From Kibdelosporangium persicum (GTDB lineage: Bacteria; Actinomycetota; Actinomycetes; Mycobacteriales; Pseudonocardiaceae): a stretch of 64,000 nt of DNA. Where the stretch lies: contig NZ_JAAATY010000001.1 in the NCBI RefSeq assembly GCF_013280595.1, forward strand, positions 91,861-155,860. The letters run 5' to 3'. The stretch's first letter is position 1. Each line of letters begins with the position of its first letter. The position numbers and the translations under genes were made by a program. The notes under the pieces are model-generated. The model made no database searches and was not told the DNA's origin. It saw nothing but the letters and a program-made list of their open reading frames with translations. Of this stretch, positions 8,027 through 16,137 are shown piece by piece.

Positions 8027-8947
8027 TCAGGCCAGCCTGAAGTAGATGCGGATTGTCGTCCCGGCCGGTGTCGTGTGCGTCCTGACCAGGTCGGACAGCA
8101 GGTTGACCAGCAGCAGGCCGCGCCCGCCGACCTGCTGGACCGGGGCGGGGATTCGTCCGGCCAGCGGGTTGCTCAGGTAGCCGGTGTCGCTGATCTGGCA
8201 GATCAGGTCGCCCGGCTCGGTCCACAGGCACACCGTTCCGGTGCCGCCGCCGTGCCGTGCGCTGTTGGCGGCCAGTTCGTCGACGGCGAGAACAAGATCG
8301 TCGATCCGGGCCGCCGCCAGACCGGCCTCGTCGGCGAACTTGGTGACGACTCGCCGTAGGTCGGCGAGGCTTGAGGCATCGACTGCCCGGCGCTCGGCGT
8401 TTGCCGGCGCGATCAGTGGCTGGTTGTACGCCGCGACCACAGCGTCCGGGGCGTACGAGCTGCTGTCGCGGGTGCCGTCCGTGTCGATCACCGTCGGGTG
8501 CGTGCGGAACGCGTCGGCCAGAACAGCGGGGGACAGCGTCCCGGTGTCGTACGGACACAGAATCGTGACCTGGCGACCGGTGAACGCGTGGTTGATCAGC
8601 GCTTCGTGCTGGGCGCAGGCCGGGTACTCGGCCACGGACCGGCCCGCCCAGATCGGCTCGCCGATGATCCGGACCCGGCCGTCCTGGTGCTGGTCGGCGA
8701 ACGCGCGAAGGACACCGGGGATGATGCGGCCGGGGTTGCGGCCCGCCTCGGTCATGTCGAGCAGCCGCACCTTGGCCGCCGACGAGCCCAGTGCGGTACG
8801 GATCAGATCCAGTTGGGGCCCGGGTACGGCGACCGCCACAGGTTCGCCCTTCGCCAGCCCTTCGGCGATGAACGGCACTGTGCCGGCCACGTACTCGTCG
8901 GCACCCCGGTAGAACAGCGCGGGGTGCACGAATGGATCTGCGGTCAT
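8027..8947 (-). CDS. MEDS-domain anti-sigma regulatory factor (ATP-binding)
   Basis: 306 aa. The N-terminal half is a MEDS/DcmR-type sensory domain (HPALFYRGADEYVAGTVPF..., about residues 8-165), associated with sensing of small carbon compounds. The C-terminal half (about 185-306) is a GHKL ATPase of the RsbW/SpoIIAB type, with N-box VLAVDELAANSARHGG, G1 ISDTGY and G2 GGRGLLLVNLLSD. No phosphoacceptor-His dimerisation domain is seen, so anti-sigma or anti-anti-sigma partner switching is more likely than two-component signalling. No cognate sigma factor is adjacent. It converges on the upstream kinase gene and is divergent from the GNAT gene. Confidence 0.8.
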   Translation of the reverse strand: MTADPFVHPALFYRGADEYVAGTVPFIAEGLAKGEPVAVAVPGPQLDLIRTALGSSAAKVRLLDMTEAGRNPGRIIPGVLRAFADQHQDGRVRIIGEPIWAGRSVAEYPACAQHEALINHAFTGRQVTILCPYDTGTLSPAVLADAFRTHPTVIDTDGTRDSSSYAPDAVVAAYNQPLIAPANAERRAVDASSLADLRRVVTKFADEAGLAAARIDDLVLAVDELAANSARHGGGTGTVCLWTEPGDLICQISDTGYLSNPLAGRIPAPVQQVGGRGLLLVNLLSDLVRTHTTPAGTTIRIYFRLA

Positions 8948-9074
8948 CTAGCCCCTTTGACGTCTGCGTCGATTCTACGATCCCATGGCCGGGAAACTGG
9001 CGCATGACGCGGTCCGGGGAGTATCCACGCGGTCACGGGGCATGTGCGTTGCGTGCGCGAAGTAGGTTGTTCCT

Positions 9075-9680
9075 GTGATCAATGTCAGGCCCGGCAGGCT
9101 GGATGACCTCGACGCGCTGTACCGGATCTGCCTGCAGACCGGTGACGCGGGCGAGGACGCCACAGCGTTGTACGAGGACCCCCAGCTGCTCGGCCACATC
9201 TTCGTAGGGCCGTACGCGGTGCTCGAACCGTCGTTGGCGTTCGTCGCCGAGGACGCCGAGGGGGTGAGCGGATTCATCGTCGGCGCCCTGGACACGAAGG
9301 CGTTCGAGGCGGAACTGGAACGGGACTGGTGGCCGGAGCTGCGGACCCAGTACCCGGACCCGCCCGAGGACGCCGTGCTGACCGAGGACCAGAAGCTGAT
9401 GAGAGTGATCCACCATCCCTATACCACACCGGAGGAATATCTCGACCGGTACCCGTCGCACCTGCACATCAACCTGTTGCCGCGGACCCAGGGGCAGGGG
9501 GTGGGCGGCCGGCTGATGACCACCCTGTTCGACGCGTTGCGAGCGAAGGGGTCTCAGGGCGTGCACCTGGGCGTGTGGGCGGCCAACACCAGGGCGATCG
9601 GGTTCTACCGGCACCTCGGGTTCACCGAGATCGACCGGAGCGAGACGGGGTTCACGTTCGGGATGAGCCTGCGCTCGTGA
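9075..9680 (+). CDS. GNAT family N-acetyltransferase
   Basis: 201 aa, GTG start. The N-terminus INVRPGRLDDLDALY and the acetyl-CoA loop Q-G-Q-G-V-G-G (about residues 139-145), followed by GVHLGVWAANTRAIGFYRHLGF, are classic GNAT motifs. The roughly 60-residue insertion between motifs resembles the acetyltransferase family related to the C-terminal domain of O-GlcNAcase-like proteins; the substrate is unknown. The TGA stop (9678-9680) is supplied by the left arm of the palindromic element at 9674-9719. Confidence 0.85.
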   Translation: MINVRPGRLDDLDALYRICLQTGDAGEDATALYEDPQLLGHIFVGPYAVLEPSLAFVAEDAEGVSGFIVGALDTKAFEAELERDWWPELRTQYPDPPEDAVLTEDQKLMRVIHHPYTTPEEYLDRYPSHLHINLLPRTQGQGVGGRLMTTLFDALRAKGSQGVHLGVWAANTRAIGFYRHLGFTEIDRSETGFTFGMSLRS

Positions 9681-9719
9681 GCGTTTATCGGTGTTCTAAC
9701 ACGGATAAACGCTCACGAG
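9674..9719. repeat. interspersed palindrome, copy 2 (probable bidirectional terminator)
   Basis: The arms start CTCGTGAGCGTTTATC and end GATAAACGCTCACGAG with a 2-base centre (CT), pairing at all but one position. Compared with the other copies, T at arm position 11 is C here and its partner in the right arm is changed to match, so pairing is kept. The centre CT instead of AG shows this copy is in the opposite orientation. It lies between the convergent GNAT and ketopantoate-reductase-like genes and contains the GNAT stop codon. Confidence 0.85.
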
Positions 9720-9732
9720 GGGCTGAGCGGTC

Positions 9733-9775
9733 AGGGTGGCCGGGAAGGTCCCGGCCGGGGCGTCCCGGCCACCCT
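9733..9775. terminator. 13-bp hairpin in the convergent gap
   Basis: AGGGTGGCCGGGA (9733-9745) and TCCCGGCCACCCT (9763-9775) are perfect inverted repeats, giving a second hairpin only 13 bases beyond the palindromic element. The remainder of the gap, 9776-10042, holds no gene, tRNA or other structure I can support; I looked for a selenocysteine tRNA because of the nearby selB-like gene and did not see one. Confidence 0.6.
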
Positions 9776-10042
9776 CCATTGTGGACAAACCTGGTCGTGG
9801 TTCCCCGCACTTCGAGGATCCGGTGCCCTTCCAAGGAACACCCGTTCGCCTTGCGGCGTAGGACCGTCGAATCTGTTACCCGGGCGGACGATCGGCACGT
9901 CGGGCTCGTGGGTACGAGCTCGCGGATCGCCGCGGACAGCGACGGTGGGAAACGTGACACGCCTGCGCTGCGCGCGAGAAAGGCCCCTCGCGAGCCAGGG
10001 CCACGAGGTCACTCGAGCTGACGCAGCAACACGGCCCGAAGG

Positions 10043-11017
10043 CTACGCGGCGGTCAACTGCTCGTTCAACAGGTCGGCCACTGCGCCGATGGTGCGCAAC
10101 GTGGGTACCTTGACGCCGGTCAGATCGGCCAGCTCCACGACCGCCTTGATGATCACGTCCAACTCGAGGGGCTTGCCCTTCTCCAGGTCCTGGAGGGTGG
10201 ACGTCTTGTGCTCACCCGCTTTCTCGGCGCCGGCGAGCCTGCGCTCGACCGACATCCTGGGGTGGCACCCGAGGCTGGCGGCGACCTCGAGGGTCTCGGT
10301 CATCATCCTGACGACCAGTTCGCGGGTCTCGTCGTGACGGCAGATCGATGCCATCGTGGCCCGCGACAGTGCGCTGATCGGGTTGAACGCGATGTTGCCC
10401 ATCAGCTTGATCCAGATGTCGTTGCGCAGGTCGGCCTCGACCGGGCACTTCAGCCCGCCCGCGACCATCGCGTCGGAGAACTCCTTGCAGCGCACGGACA
10501 TCGTGCCGTCCGGCTCGCCGATCGAGAACCGGGTGCCTTCCAGGTGACGGATCACCCCGGGCTGTTCGATCTCGGTCGCCGCGTAGACCACGCAGCCGAC
10601 GGCACGGTGGACCGGTAGTGCTCTGCTCACCGCGCCGCCCGGATCGACGCTCTCGATCCGGTGACCCTCGTAAGGACCGGGCAACCCGTGGAAGTACCAG
10701 TACGGGATGCCGTTCTGTGCGGTGATCAGTGTCGTGGTCTCGTGCAGCAACGGTTTGACCATGGGGCCCGCCGCTGCGTACTGGTTGGCTTTGAGGCCGA
10801 GGAAGACGTGATCGACTGGCCCGACCTCTTCTGGGTTGTCGGTAGCGTACGGATGGACCTCGAAGTCTCCTCGCGGAGACAGTACCTTGAGACCCGACGC
10901 CTTGATCGCCTGCAGATGGGCTCCACGGGCGATCAGATGAACCTCGACTCCAGCACGATGGAGTCCGGCTCCGACATACGCGCCGATTGCACCGGCGCCA
11001 AGAACAGCAACTCTCAC
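10043..11017 (-). CDS. 2-dehydropantoate 2-reductase (ApbA/PanE) family protein
   Basis: 324 aa. The N-terminal Rossmann motif VAVLGAGAIGAYVGAGL binds NADP(H). The C-terminal helical domain has the family signature W-I-K-L-M-G-N-I-A-F-N-P, whose Lys is catalytic in PanE. Family enzymes reduce ketopantoate to pantoate for CoA synthesis; paralogues act on other 2-oxo acids, so the substrate is open. The GTG start at 11017 is chosen because GGAG lies six bases upstream; an in-frame extension to 11068 runs through operator site A. The site between this gene and the divergent selB-like gene suggests it belongs to the oxalate-type regulon, where extra CoA supply would make sense. Confidence 0.75.
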   Translation of the reverse strand: MRVAVLGAGAIGAYVGAGLHRAGVEVHLIARGAHLQAIKASGLKVLSPRGDFEVHPYATDNPEEVGPVDHVFLGLKANQYAAAGPMVKPLLHETTTLITAQNGIPYWYFHGLPGPYEGHRIESVDPGGAVSRALPVHRAVGCVVYAATEIEQPGVIRHLEGTRFSIGEPDGTMSVRCKEFSDAMVAGGLKCPVEADLRNDIWIKLMGNIAFNPISALSRATMASICRHDETRELVVRMMTETLEVAASLGCHPRMSVERRLAGAEKAGEHKTSTLQDLEKGKPLELDVIIKAVVELADLTGVKVPTLRTIGAVADLLNEQLTAA

Positions 11018-11044
11018 GGGCGGCTCCGTTCTTGCGTCGATAGT

Positions 11045-11063
11045 GTATTCAGTATACCGTATG
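11045..11063. promoter_or_regulatory. candidate FCD-regulator operator, site A
   Basis: On the minus strand it reads CATACGGTATACTGAATAC, nearly the same as site B (CATACGGTATGCAGTATGC). It lies in the 109-bp divergent region between the ketopantoate-reductase-like gene and the selB-like gene, placed to control both. Binding by the GntR/FCD protein is inferred. Confidence 0.55.
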
Positions 11064-11126
11064 AACACCTTCGGTCAACGGTGTCGAGGAGGCATGCCAA
11101 ATGCCTGGTACGGGGCGATATGAGCG

Positions 11127-12815
11127 ATGTTTGTGATCGCTACGGCCGGCCATGCCGACCACGGAAAGTCGACACTGGTGCAGCGGCTCACCGGGATGAC
11201 GCCGAACCTCGGTTCGGCGTGGACGAAATTGCCGTCCGGGCGCATGGTCGAATTGGTCGATTTGCCCGCGGCCGCCACTTTGGCGGGCATTTGCCCGGTC
11301 TCCGCGGTACTCCTGGTGGTCGCCGCGGACTCCGGCTGGATGCCGCAGTCCGGTGAGCATTTGGCGGCGCTCAACGCGTTAGGAATCCGGCACGGCCTGC
11401 TCGTGGTGACCCGCAGCGACCTGGCCGATCCGCTGTCCACGGTGCGGCGCGCTCGCGCGGAGCTGGCCGGCACCAGCCTCGCCGAGGCCGAACCGGTCGT
11501 GGTCAGCGGTTCGACCGGCGAAGGCATTCCTCAGCTGCGGCACGCGCTGGACCGGCTCGCCGACCGGATGCCGCCGTCCGGCACGGATACCGCCGTGCGG
11601 CTGTGGGTGGACGAGACGGCGGGAACAGTCGTCACCGGCACACTTCCGGTTGGCACTTTGCACACCGGAGATGAATTGGTGGTCGCGCCGACCGGGCGCC
11701 GGGTCCGAATCGAGTCCCTCGAGTCACTCGGGCGGCCGGTGAACCAGGTGATCGCGCCGGGCCGGGTGGCGGCCGGAATCGACGGAATCAATCCCCGGCG
11801 GATGCGCCGGGGACAGGCTCTGGTCGCGCCGAACAGCTGGCGATTCGTGGCCGTTGTCGACGTGCGGCTGAAGATGCTGGACAAATCGGGGATGCCGGCG
11901 CGGGAACTGGTGTTGCACATCGGTTCGGCCGCAATACCCGCCCAGGTCCGTCATCTCGGCCCCTCGGTGGCGCGGCTGACGCTGCGCTCCCCGTTGCCGC
12001 TGCGGCTCGGCGACTCCGGCCTGTTGCACGATCCGCAGCGGCACCTGGTCGTCGCCGGTGTCACCGTGCTCGACATCCTGCCGCCCGACCTGCGGCTCGG
12101 CGGGACCGTCGCCGAACGCGCCGTCGAACTGTCCAAACGCGACATCACCACCGACGGCATGGCGGAGTTGCGCAGGCGTGGCATGGTCCGGCGCAGTGAC
12201 CTCGTCGCCATGGGATGTACGGTGCCGCGCGCGCCGTCGGTGGGGGAGTGGCTGTTCGATCCCGACCGGTTCCAGAAGCTGCGCCAGTCCCTGCTCGAGG
12301 CCGTGCGCGAGTACGCCGCCCGGCATCCCGAGGACCCGGCGATGCCCAAACCCCTTGCCGCGCAGACGATCGGCCTGCCGGATCGCCGGCTGGTCGAGCC
12401 GCTGGCGCGGGCGTCACGGGGACTGGGCGTGCGCATGTTGGGCGGACGGCTCGTACTGGGCCCGCGTGACGCGCTGGAAAAGCTGATCGACGATCTGGCG
12501 ATGGAACCCTTCGCCGCGCCGGAACAACCCAGGCTCGCCGAGCTGGGCCTGACCACCAAGCGGCTGAACGCCGCTGTGGCGAGGGGAATGCTGATCCGGC
12601 TGGCCGACGGGGTCTACCTCCGGCCGGACGCGATCGACCTGGCCAAGGCCGTGCTGACCGAACTGCCCGAGACGTTCACGGTGGCACAGGTGCGCACAGC
12701 GCTGCGGACGAGCAGGCGCGTGGCCGTGCCTCTGCTGGAACTGCTGGACGCCCGGGGGGTGACCGAGCGACTCGACGCAAGTCAACGACGACTGCGGAAG
12801 GGGCGGCGGCAGTGA
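11127..12815 (+). CDS. SelB-like translation factor with degenerate GTPase switch regions
   Basis: 562 aa, related to the selenocysteine-specific elongation factor SelB by its N-terminus (MFVIATAGHADHGKSTLV) and by domain order: G domain, two beta-barrel domains (about 190-350) and a C-terminal winged-helix region (about 400-562) that in SelB binds the SECIS RNA. G1 is intact, but switch I is shortened, G3 reads VDLPAAATL where D-x-P-G-H is expected, and G4 is TRSD. GTP hydrolysis and normal factor function are therefore doubtful. No selC tRNA, selA, selD or selenoprotein is visible here. It overlaps the DUF6457 gene by GTGA and shares operator site A with the PanE-like gene. Alternatives: a non-canonical SelB or an RNA-binding protein derived from one. 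Confidence 0.7.
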   Translation: MFVIATAGHADHGKSTLVQRLTGMTPNLGSAWTKLPSGRMVELVDLPAAATLAGICPVSAVLLVVAADSGWMPQSGEHLAALNALGIRHGLLVVTRSDLADPLSTVRRARAELAGTSLAEAEPVVVSGSTGEGIPQLRHALDRLADRMPPSGTDTAVRLWVDETAGTVVTGTLPVGTLHTGDELVVAPTGRRVRIESLESLGRPVNQVIAPGRVAAGIDGINPRRMRRGQALVAPNSWRFVAVVDVRLKMLDKSGMPARELVLHIGSAAIPAQVRHLGPSVARLTLRSPLPLRLGDSGLLHDPQRHLVVAGVTVLDILPPDLRLGGTVAERAVELSKRDITTDGMAELRRRGMVRRSDLVAMGCTVPRAPSVGEWLFDPDRFQKLRQSLLEAVREYAARHPEDPAMPKPLAAQTIGLPDRRLVEPLARASRGLGVRMLGGRLVLGPRDALEKLIDDLAMEPFAAPEQPRLAELGLTTKRLNAAVARGMLIRLADGVYLRPDAIDLAKAVLTELPETFTVAQVRTALRTSRRVAVPLLELLDARGVTERLDASQRRLRKGRRQ

Positions 12816-13078
12816 AGTTCTCCCTCACACACAACAAGGTCCTGGACGAATGGGCCGAGCTGGCCGTCGCCGAACTCGGCGTCGGTCCGGACGAACTGGA
12901 CAAGCAGGAACTGTTGTCCGTGGCGCACTGTGTCGCCAGGGACGTGGGCGGCTCGGCCGCCGCACTGGCTTGTTACCTGATCGGAATCGCTGTCGGACGG
13001 GGGATGTCCTTGTCCGAGGCGGCATCCCGAGTGTCCACAGTGGTGGAACGGTGGCGCGGCGTGGACTGGCGCGACTGA
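12812..13078 (+). CDS. small DUF6457-like protein
   Basis: 88 aa, GTG start overlapping the selB-like stop (GTGA). The sequence (LDEWAELAVAELGVGPDELD... then ACYLIGIAVGRG) resembles the short helical DUF6457 domain, which in other actinobacteria occurs alone or attached to molybdopterin-guanine dinucleotide enzymes. That would hint at a molybdenum enzyme such as formate dehydrogenase, the expected consumer of formate from oxalate, but no such enzyme lies in this window. The family assignment is from memory of the pattern and is moderate. Confidence 0.55.
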   Translation: MKFSLTHNKVLDEWAELAVAELGVGPDELDKQELLSVAHCVARDVGGSAAALACYLIGIAVGRGMSLSEAASRVSTVVERWRGVDWRD

Positions 13079-13118
13079 AGTCTGGACAAAGGGACGTCAG
13101 GAGGTCCACTATGAAGTA

Positions 13119-13137
13119 CATACGGTATGCAGTATGC
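13119..13137. promoter_or_regulatory. candidate FCD-regulator operator, site B
   Basis: CATACGGTATGCAGTATGC lies 20 bases upstream of the TPP-lyase start. It shares 12 identical bases, GTATGCAGTATG, with the reverse strand of site E before sucC. Its position in the only promoter-sized gap (13079-13156) before the six-gene operon makes it the likely control point of that operon. Confidence 0.6.
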
Positions 13138-13156
13138 GACCCGAGGAGCTGACCAG

Positions 13157-14890
13157 ATGGCACAAACGGCCCAGGCGGTGCCCGAGAACGCAGGTGTCGA
13201 GGCATCCAACGGTGCCGCTGAGCCCGAGATGATCTCTGGTGGTCACCTCGTGGCTAAGGCGCTCAAAGCCGAAGGCATCGATGTGATCTTCACGCTCTGC
13301 GGCGGTCACATCATCGATATCTACGACGGCTGTGTCGACGAGGGCATTGAAGTGGTCGACGTACGCCACGAGCAGGTGGCGGCGCACGCGGCCGACGGGT
13401 ACGCCCGCATCACCGGCAAGCCCGGTTGCGCGGTCGTCACCGCGGGCCCAGGCACGACCGACGCGGTGACCGGTGTCGCCAACGCGTTGCGTGCGGAGAG
13501 CCCGATGCTCCTGATCGGCGGCCAGGGTGCGTTGAGCCAGCACAAGATGGGCTCACTGCAGGACCTGCCGCACGTCGACATGATGACCCCGATCACCAAG
13601 TTCGCCGCGGGCGTGCCGCACACCGAGCGCATCGCCGACCTGGTGTCGATGGCGTTCCGTGAGGCGCTGGCCGGCGCGCCCGGCCCGTCGTTCCTGGAGA
13701 TCCCGCGCGACATCCTGGACGCGAAGGTGCCGCTGGCCAAGGCCCGTATCCCCGAGGCGGGCCGCTACCGCGCCTCCACCCGCTCGATCGGCGACCCGGC
13801 CGACATCGAGCGCCTCGCGGACCTGATCGTGCACTCCGAGAAGCCCTGTGTGCTGCTCGGCAGCCAGGTCTGGACCACCAGGGGCAGCGATGACGCGATC
13901 GACTTCGTGCGCACGCTGAACATCCCGGCGTTCATGAACGGCTCCGGCCGCGGCACCCTGCCGCCCGGCGACCCGCACCACCTGCAACTGGCGCGCCGCT
14001 ACGCGTTCCAGAACTCCGACCTGATCATCATCGTCGGCACCCCGTTCGACTTCCGGATGGGGTACGGCAAGCGGCTTTCGCCGTCGGCCACGGTCGTGCA
14101 GATCGACCTGGACTACCGCACGGTCGGCAAGAACCGCGACATCGACCTCGGCATCGTCGGCGACGCCGGTGCCGTGCTCGCCGCGGTCACCCAGGCCGCG
14201 TCCGGCCGCACCAGCACCGGGGCCGCCAACCGCAAGGCCTGGCTGGAGGAGCTGCGGGGCGTCGAGGACGCCGCGTACCAGAAGCGCCTGCCGCGCCAGC
14301 ACTCCGACGCCAGCCCGATCGACCCGTACCGGCTGGTGCACGAGATCAACGAGTTCCTCACCGAGGACTCGATCTACATCGGCGACGGCGGTGACATCGT
14401 CACCTTCTCCGGCCAGGTCGTGCAGCCCAAGTCGCCCGGCCACTGGATGGACCCCGGTCCACTGGGGACGCTCGGTGTCGGTGTGCCCTTCGTGCTGGCG
14501 GCCAAGTACGCCCGCCCGGACAAGGAGGTCGTCGCGCTGTTCGGTGACGGCGCCTTCTCGCTGACCGGCTGGGACTTCGAGACGCTGGTCCGCTACAACC
14601 TGCCGTTCGTCGGCATCGTCGGCAACAACTCGTCGATGAACCAGATCCGCTACGGCCAGATCGCCAAGTACGGCGCCGACCGCGGCCGCGTGGGCAACAC
14701 GCTCGGCGACGTCAGGTACGACGAGTTCGCCAAGATGCTCGGCGGCTACGGCGAGGAAGTGCGTGACCCCAAGGACATCGGTCCCGCGCTGCGGCGCGCC
14801 CGGGAGTCCGGCCTGCCGTCGCTGATCAACGTCTGGGTGGACCCGGAGGTCTACGCGCCCGGCACGATGAACCAGACCATGTACAAGTAG
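13157..14890 (+). CDS. TPP-dependent lyase/decarboxylase, probable oxalyl-CoA decarboxylase or 2-hydroxyacyl-CoA lyase type
   Basis: 577 aa. All three TPP-enzyme domains are present: the N-terminal Pyr domain with activating Glu72 in [15 protein letters not shown], the central domain, and the PP domain with GDG (463-465) through NN (490-491), which binds Mg-TPP. Pairing with formyl-CoA:oxalate CoA-transferase points to oxalyl-CoA decarboxylation to formyl-CoA and CO2. However, the region that reads Q-G-D-Y-E-E in known oxalyl-CoA decarboxylases reads [10 protein letters not shown] here, and the PP domain ([11 protein letters not shown]...[11 protein letters not shown]) looks more like IlvG/2-hydroxyacyl-CoA lyase enzymes, so specificity is open. 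The ATG at 13157 has GAGGAG eight bases upstream; an upstream in-frame extension crosses site B. First gene of the operon. Confidence 0.75.
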   Translation: MAQTAQAVPENAGVEASNGAAEPEMISGGHLVAKALKAEGIDVIFTLCGGHIIDIYDGCVDEGIEVVDVRHEQVAAHAADGYARITGKPGCAVVTAGPGTTDAVTGVANALRAESPMLLIGGQGALSQHKMGSLQDLPHVDMMTPITKFAAGVPHTERIADLVSMAFREALAGAPGPSFLEIPRDILDAKVPLAKARIPEAGRYRASTRSIGDPADIERLADLIVHSEKPCVLLGSQVWTTRGSDDAIDFVRTLNIPAFMNGSGRGTLPPGDPHHLQLARRYAFQNSDLIIIVGTPFDFRMGYGKRLSPSATVVQIDLDYRTVGKNRDIDLGIVGDAGAVLAAVTQAASGRTSTGAANRKAWLEELRGVEDAAYQKRLPRQHSDASPIDPYRLVHEINEFLTEDSIYIGDGGDIVTFSGQVVQPKSPGHWMDPGPLGTLGVGVPFVLAAKYARPDKEVVALFGDGAFSLTGWDFETLVRYNLPFVGIVGNNSSMNQIRYGQIAKYGADRGRVGNTLGDVRYDEFAKMLGGYGEEVRDPKDIGPALRRARESGLPSLINVWVDPEVYAPGTMNQTMYK

Positions 14891-14903
14891 GGAGGGCACT
14901 GTC

Positions 14904-16133
14904 ATGGGCAAGGCACTCGACGGCGTTCGCGTCCTGGACTTCACCCACGTCCAGTCCGGGCCCTCCGCCACTCAGATCCTGGCGTGGCTGGGAGCCGATG
15001 TGGTCAAAGTGGAGGCTCCGACCGGCGACATCACCCGCAAGCAGCTGCGGGACCTGCCGGACGCGGACTCGCTGTACTTCACGATGCTCAACTGCAACAA
15101 GCGCAGCATCACGCTGAACATGAAGAGCGACCGGGGCAAGCAGCTGTTCACCGAGATGATCGGCAAGTTCGACGTCATGGTGGAGAACTTCGGCCCCGGA
15201 GCGGTGGACCGGATGGGGTTCCCGTGGGAGAAGCTCCAGGAGCTCAACCCGCGGCTGATCTACGCGTCCATCAAGGGTTTCGGCGACGGCCCTTACACGC
15301 ACTACAAGGCGTACGAAGTGGTGGCTCAGGCCATGGGCGGCTCGATGAGCACCACCGGCTTCGAAGAGGGCCCGCCGCTTGCCACCGGCGCGCAGATCGG
15401 CGACTCCGGCACCGGTATGCACGCCGTGGCAGGCATTCTTGCCGCGCTGTACCAGCGTGAGCAGACGGGACGCGGCCAGCGCGTGACGGTCGCGATGCAG
15501 CACGCGGTGCTCAACCTGTGCCGCGTCAAGCTTCGCGACCAGCAGCGCCTGACCCACGGCCCGCTCAAGGAGTACCCGAACAAGGAGTTCGGCGACACGG
15601 TGCCGCGTTCGGGCAACGCCTCCGGCGGTGGACAGCCGGGATGGGCGGTGCGTTGCGCACCGGGCGGGCCGAACGACTACGTCTACGTGATCGTCCAGCC
15701 GGTGGGCTGGGAACCGATCACCCAGCTGATCGGCCGCACCGACCTGACCGAGGACCCCGAGTGGGCCACCCCGGAGGCCCGGCTGAACAAGCTGGACAAG
15801 ATGTTCCAGCTGATCGAGGAATGGTCGATCAACCACACCAAGTGGGATGTGCTCGCGATGCTGAACAAGCATAACATCCCCTGTGGACCGATCCTGTCCA
15901 CCAAGGAGATCATCAACGACGATTCGTTGCGCGCCAACGACATGGTCGTCGATGTTCCGCACCCGCAGCGGGGCACGTTCACCACGGTCGGCATGCCGAT
16001 CAAGCTGTCCGACTCGCCTGCGGAGGTCGAGCGCTCACCGCTGCTCGGCGAGCACAACAGGGATATCTACGTCCAGGAACTGGGCGTCGCCGAGGAGGAG
16101 CTCGCCGAGCTCTCCGCGAACGGAGTGATCTAG
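14904..16133 (+). CDS. frc: formyl-CoA:oxalate CoA-transferase
   Basis: 409 aa, class III (CaiB/BaiF) CoA-transferase. It matches the Frc/YfdW pattern along its whole length: [19 protein letters not shown] at the N-terminus, catalytic Asp167 in GDSGTGMH, the active-site glycine loop GGGQPGW (241-247), and [13 protein letters not shown]. The reaction is formyl-CoA + oxalate to oxalyl-CoA + formate. GGGAGGG precedes the ATG. It lies 13 bases after the TPP lyase and 4 bases before the acyl-CoA ligase gene. This is the gene that best fixes the substrate of the operon as oxalate. Confidence 0.88.
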   Translation: MGKALDGVRVLDFTHVQSGPSATQILAWLGADVVKVEAPTGDITRKQLRDLPDADSLYFTMLNCNKRSITLNMKSDRGKQLFTEMIGKFDVMVENFGPGAVDRMGFPWEKLQELNPRLIYASIKGFGDGPYTHYKAYEVVAQAMGGSMSTTGFEEGPPLATGAQIGDSGTGMHAVAGILAALYQREQTGRGQRVTVAMQHAVLNLCRVKLRDQQRLTHGPLKEYPNKEFGDTVPRSGNASGGGQPGWAVRCAPGGPNDYVYVIVQPVGWEPITQLIGRTDLTEDPEWATPEARLNKLDKMFQLIEEWSINHTKWDVLAMLNKHNIPCGPILSTKEIINDDSLRANDMVVDVPHPQRGTFTTVGMPIKLSDSPAEVERSPLLGEHNRDIYVQELGVAEEELAELSANGVI

Positions 16134-16137
16134 AGTC

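Noticed and set aside
9685-9960. Minus-strand 91-codon frame in the gap after the GNAT gene
   Set aside because: It starts without a ribosome-binding site, reads through the palindrome and has no recognisable motif.
9776-10042. Search for a selenocysteine tRNA or other RNA gene near the selB-like gene
   Set aside because: No extended acceptor stem, TCA anticodon context or CCA-type end could be recognised.
13157-14890. Annotation as biosynthetic acetolactate synthase
   Set aside because: No small subunit or branched-chain genes nearby; the operon with frc argues for an acyl-CoA lyase or decarboxylase despite IlvG-like motifs.
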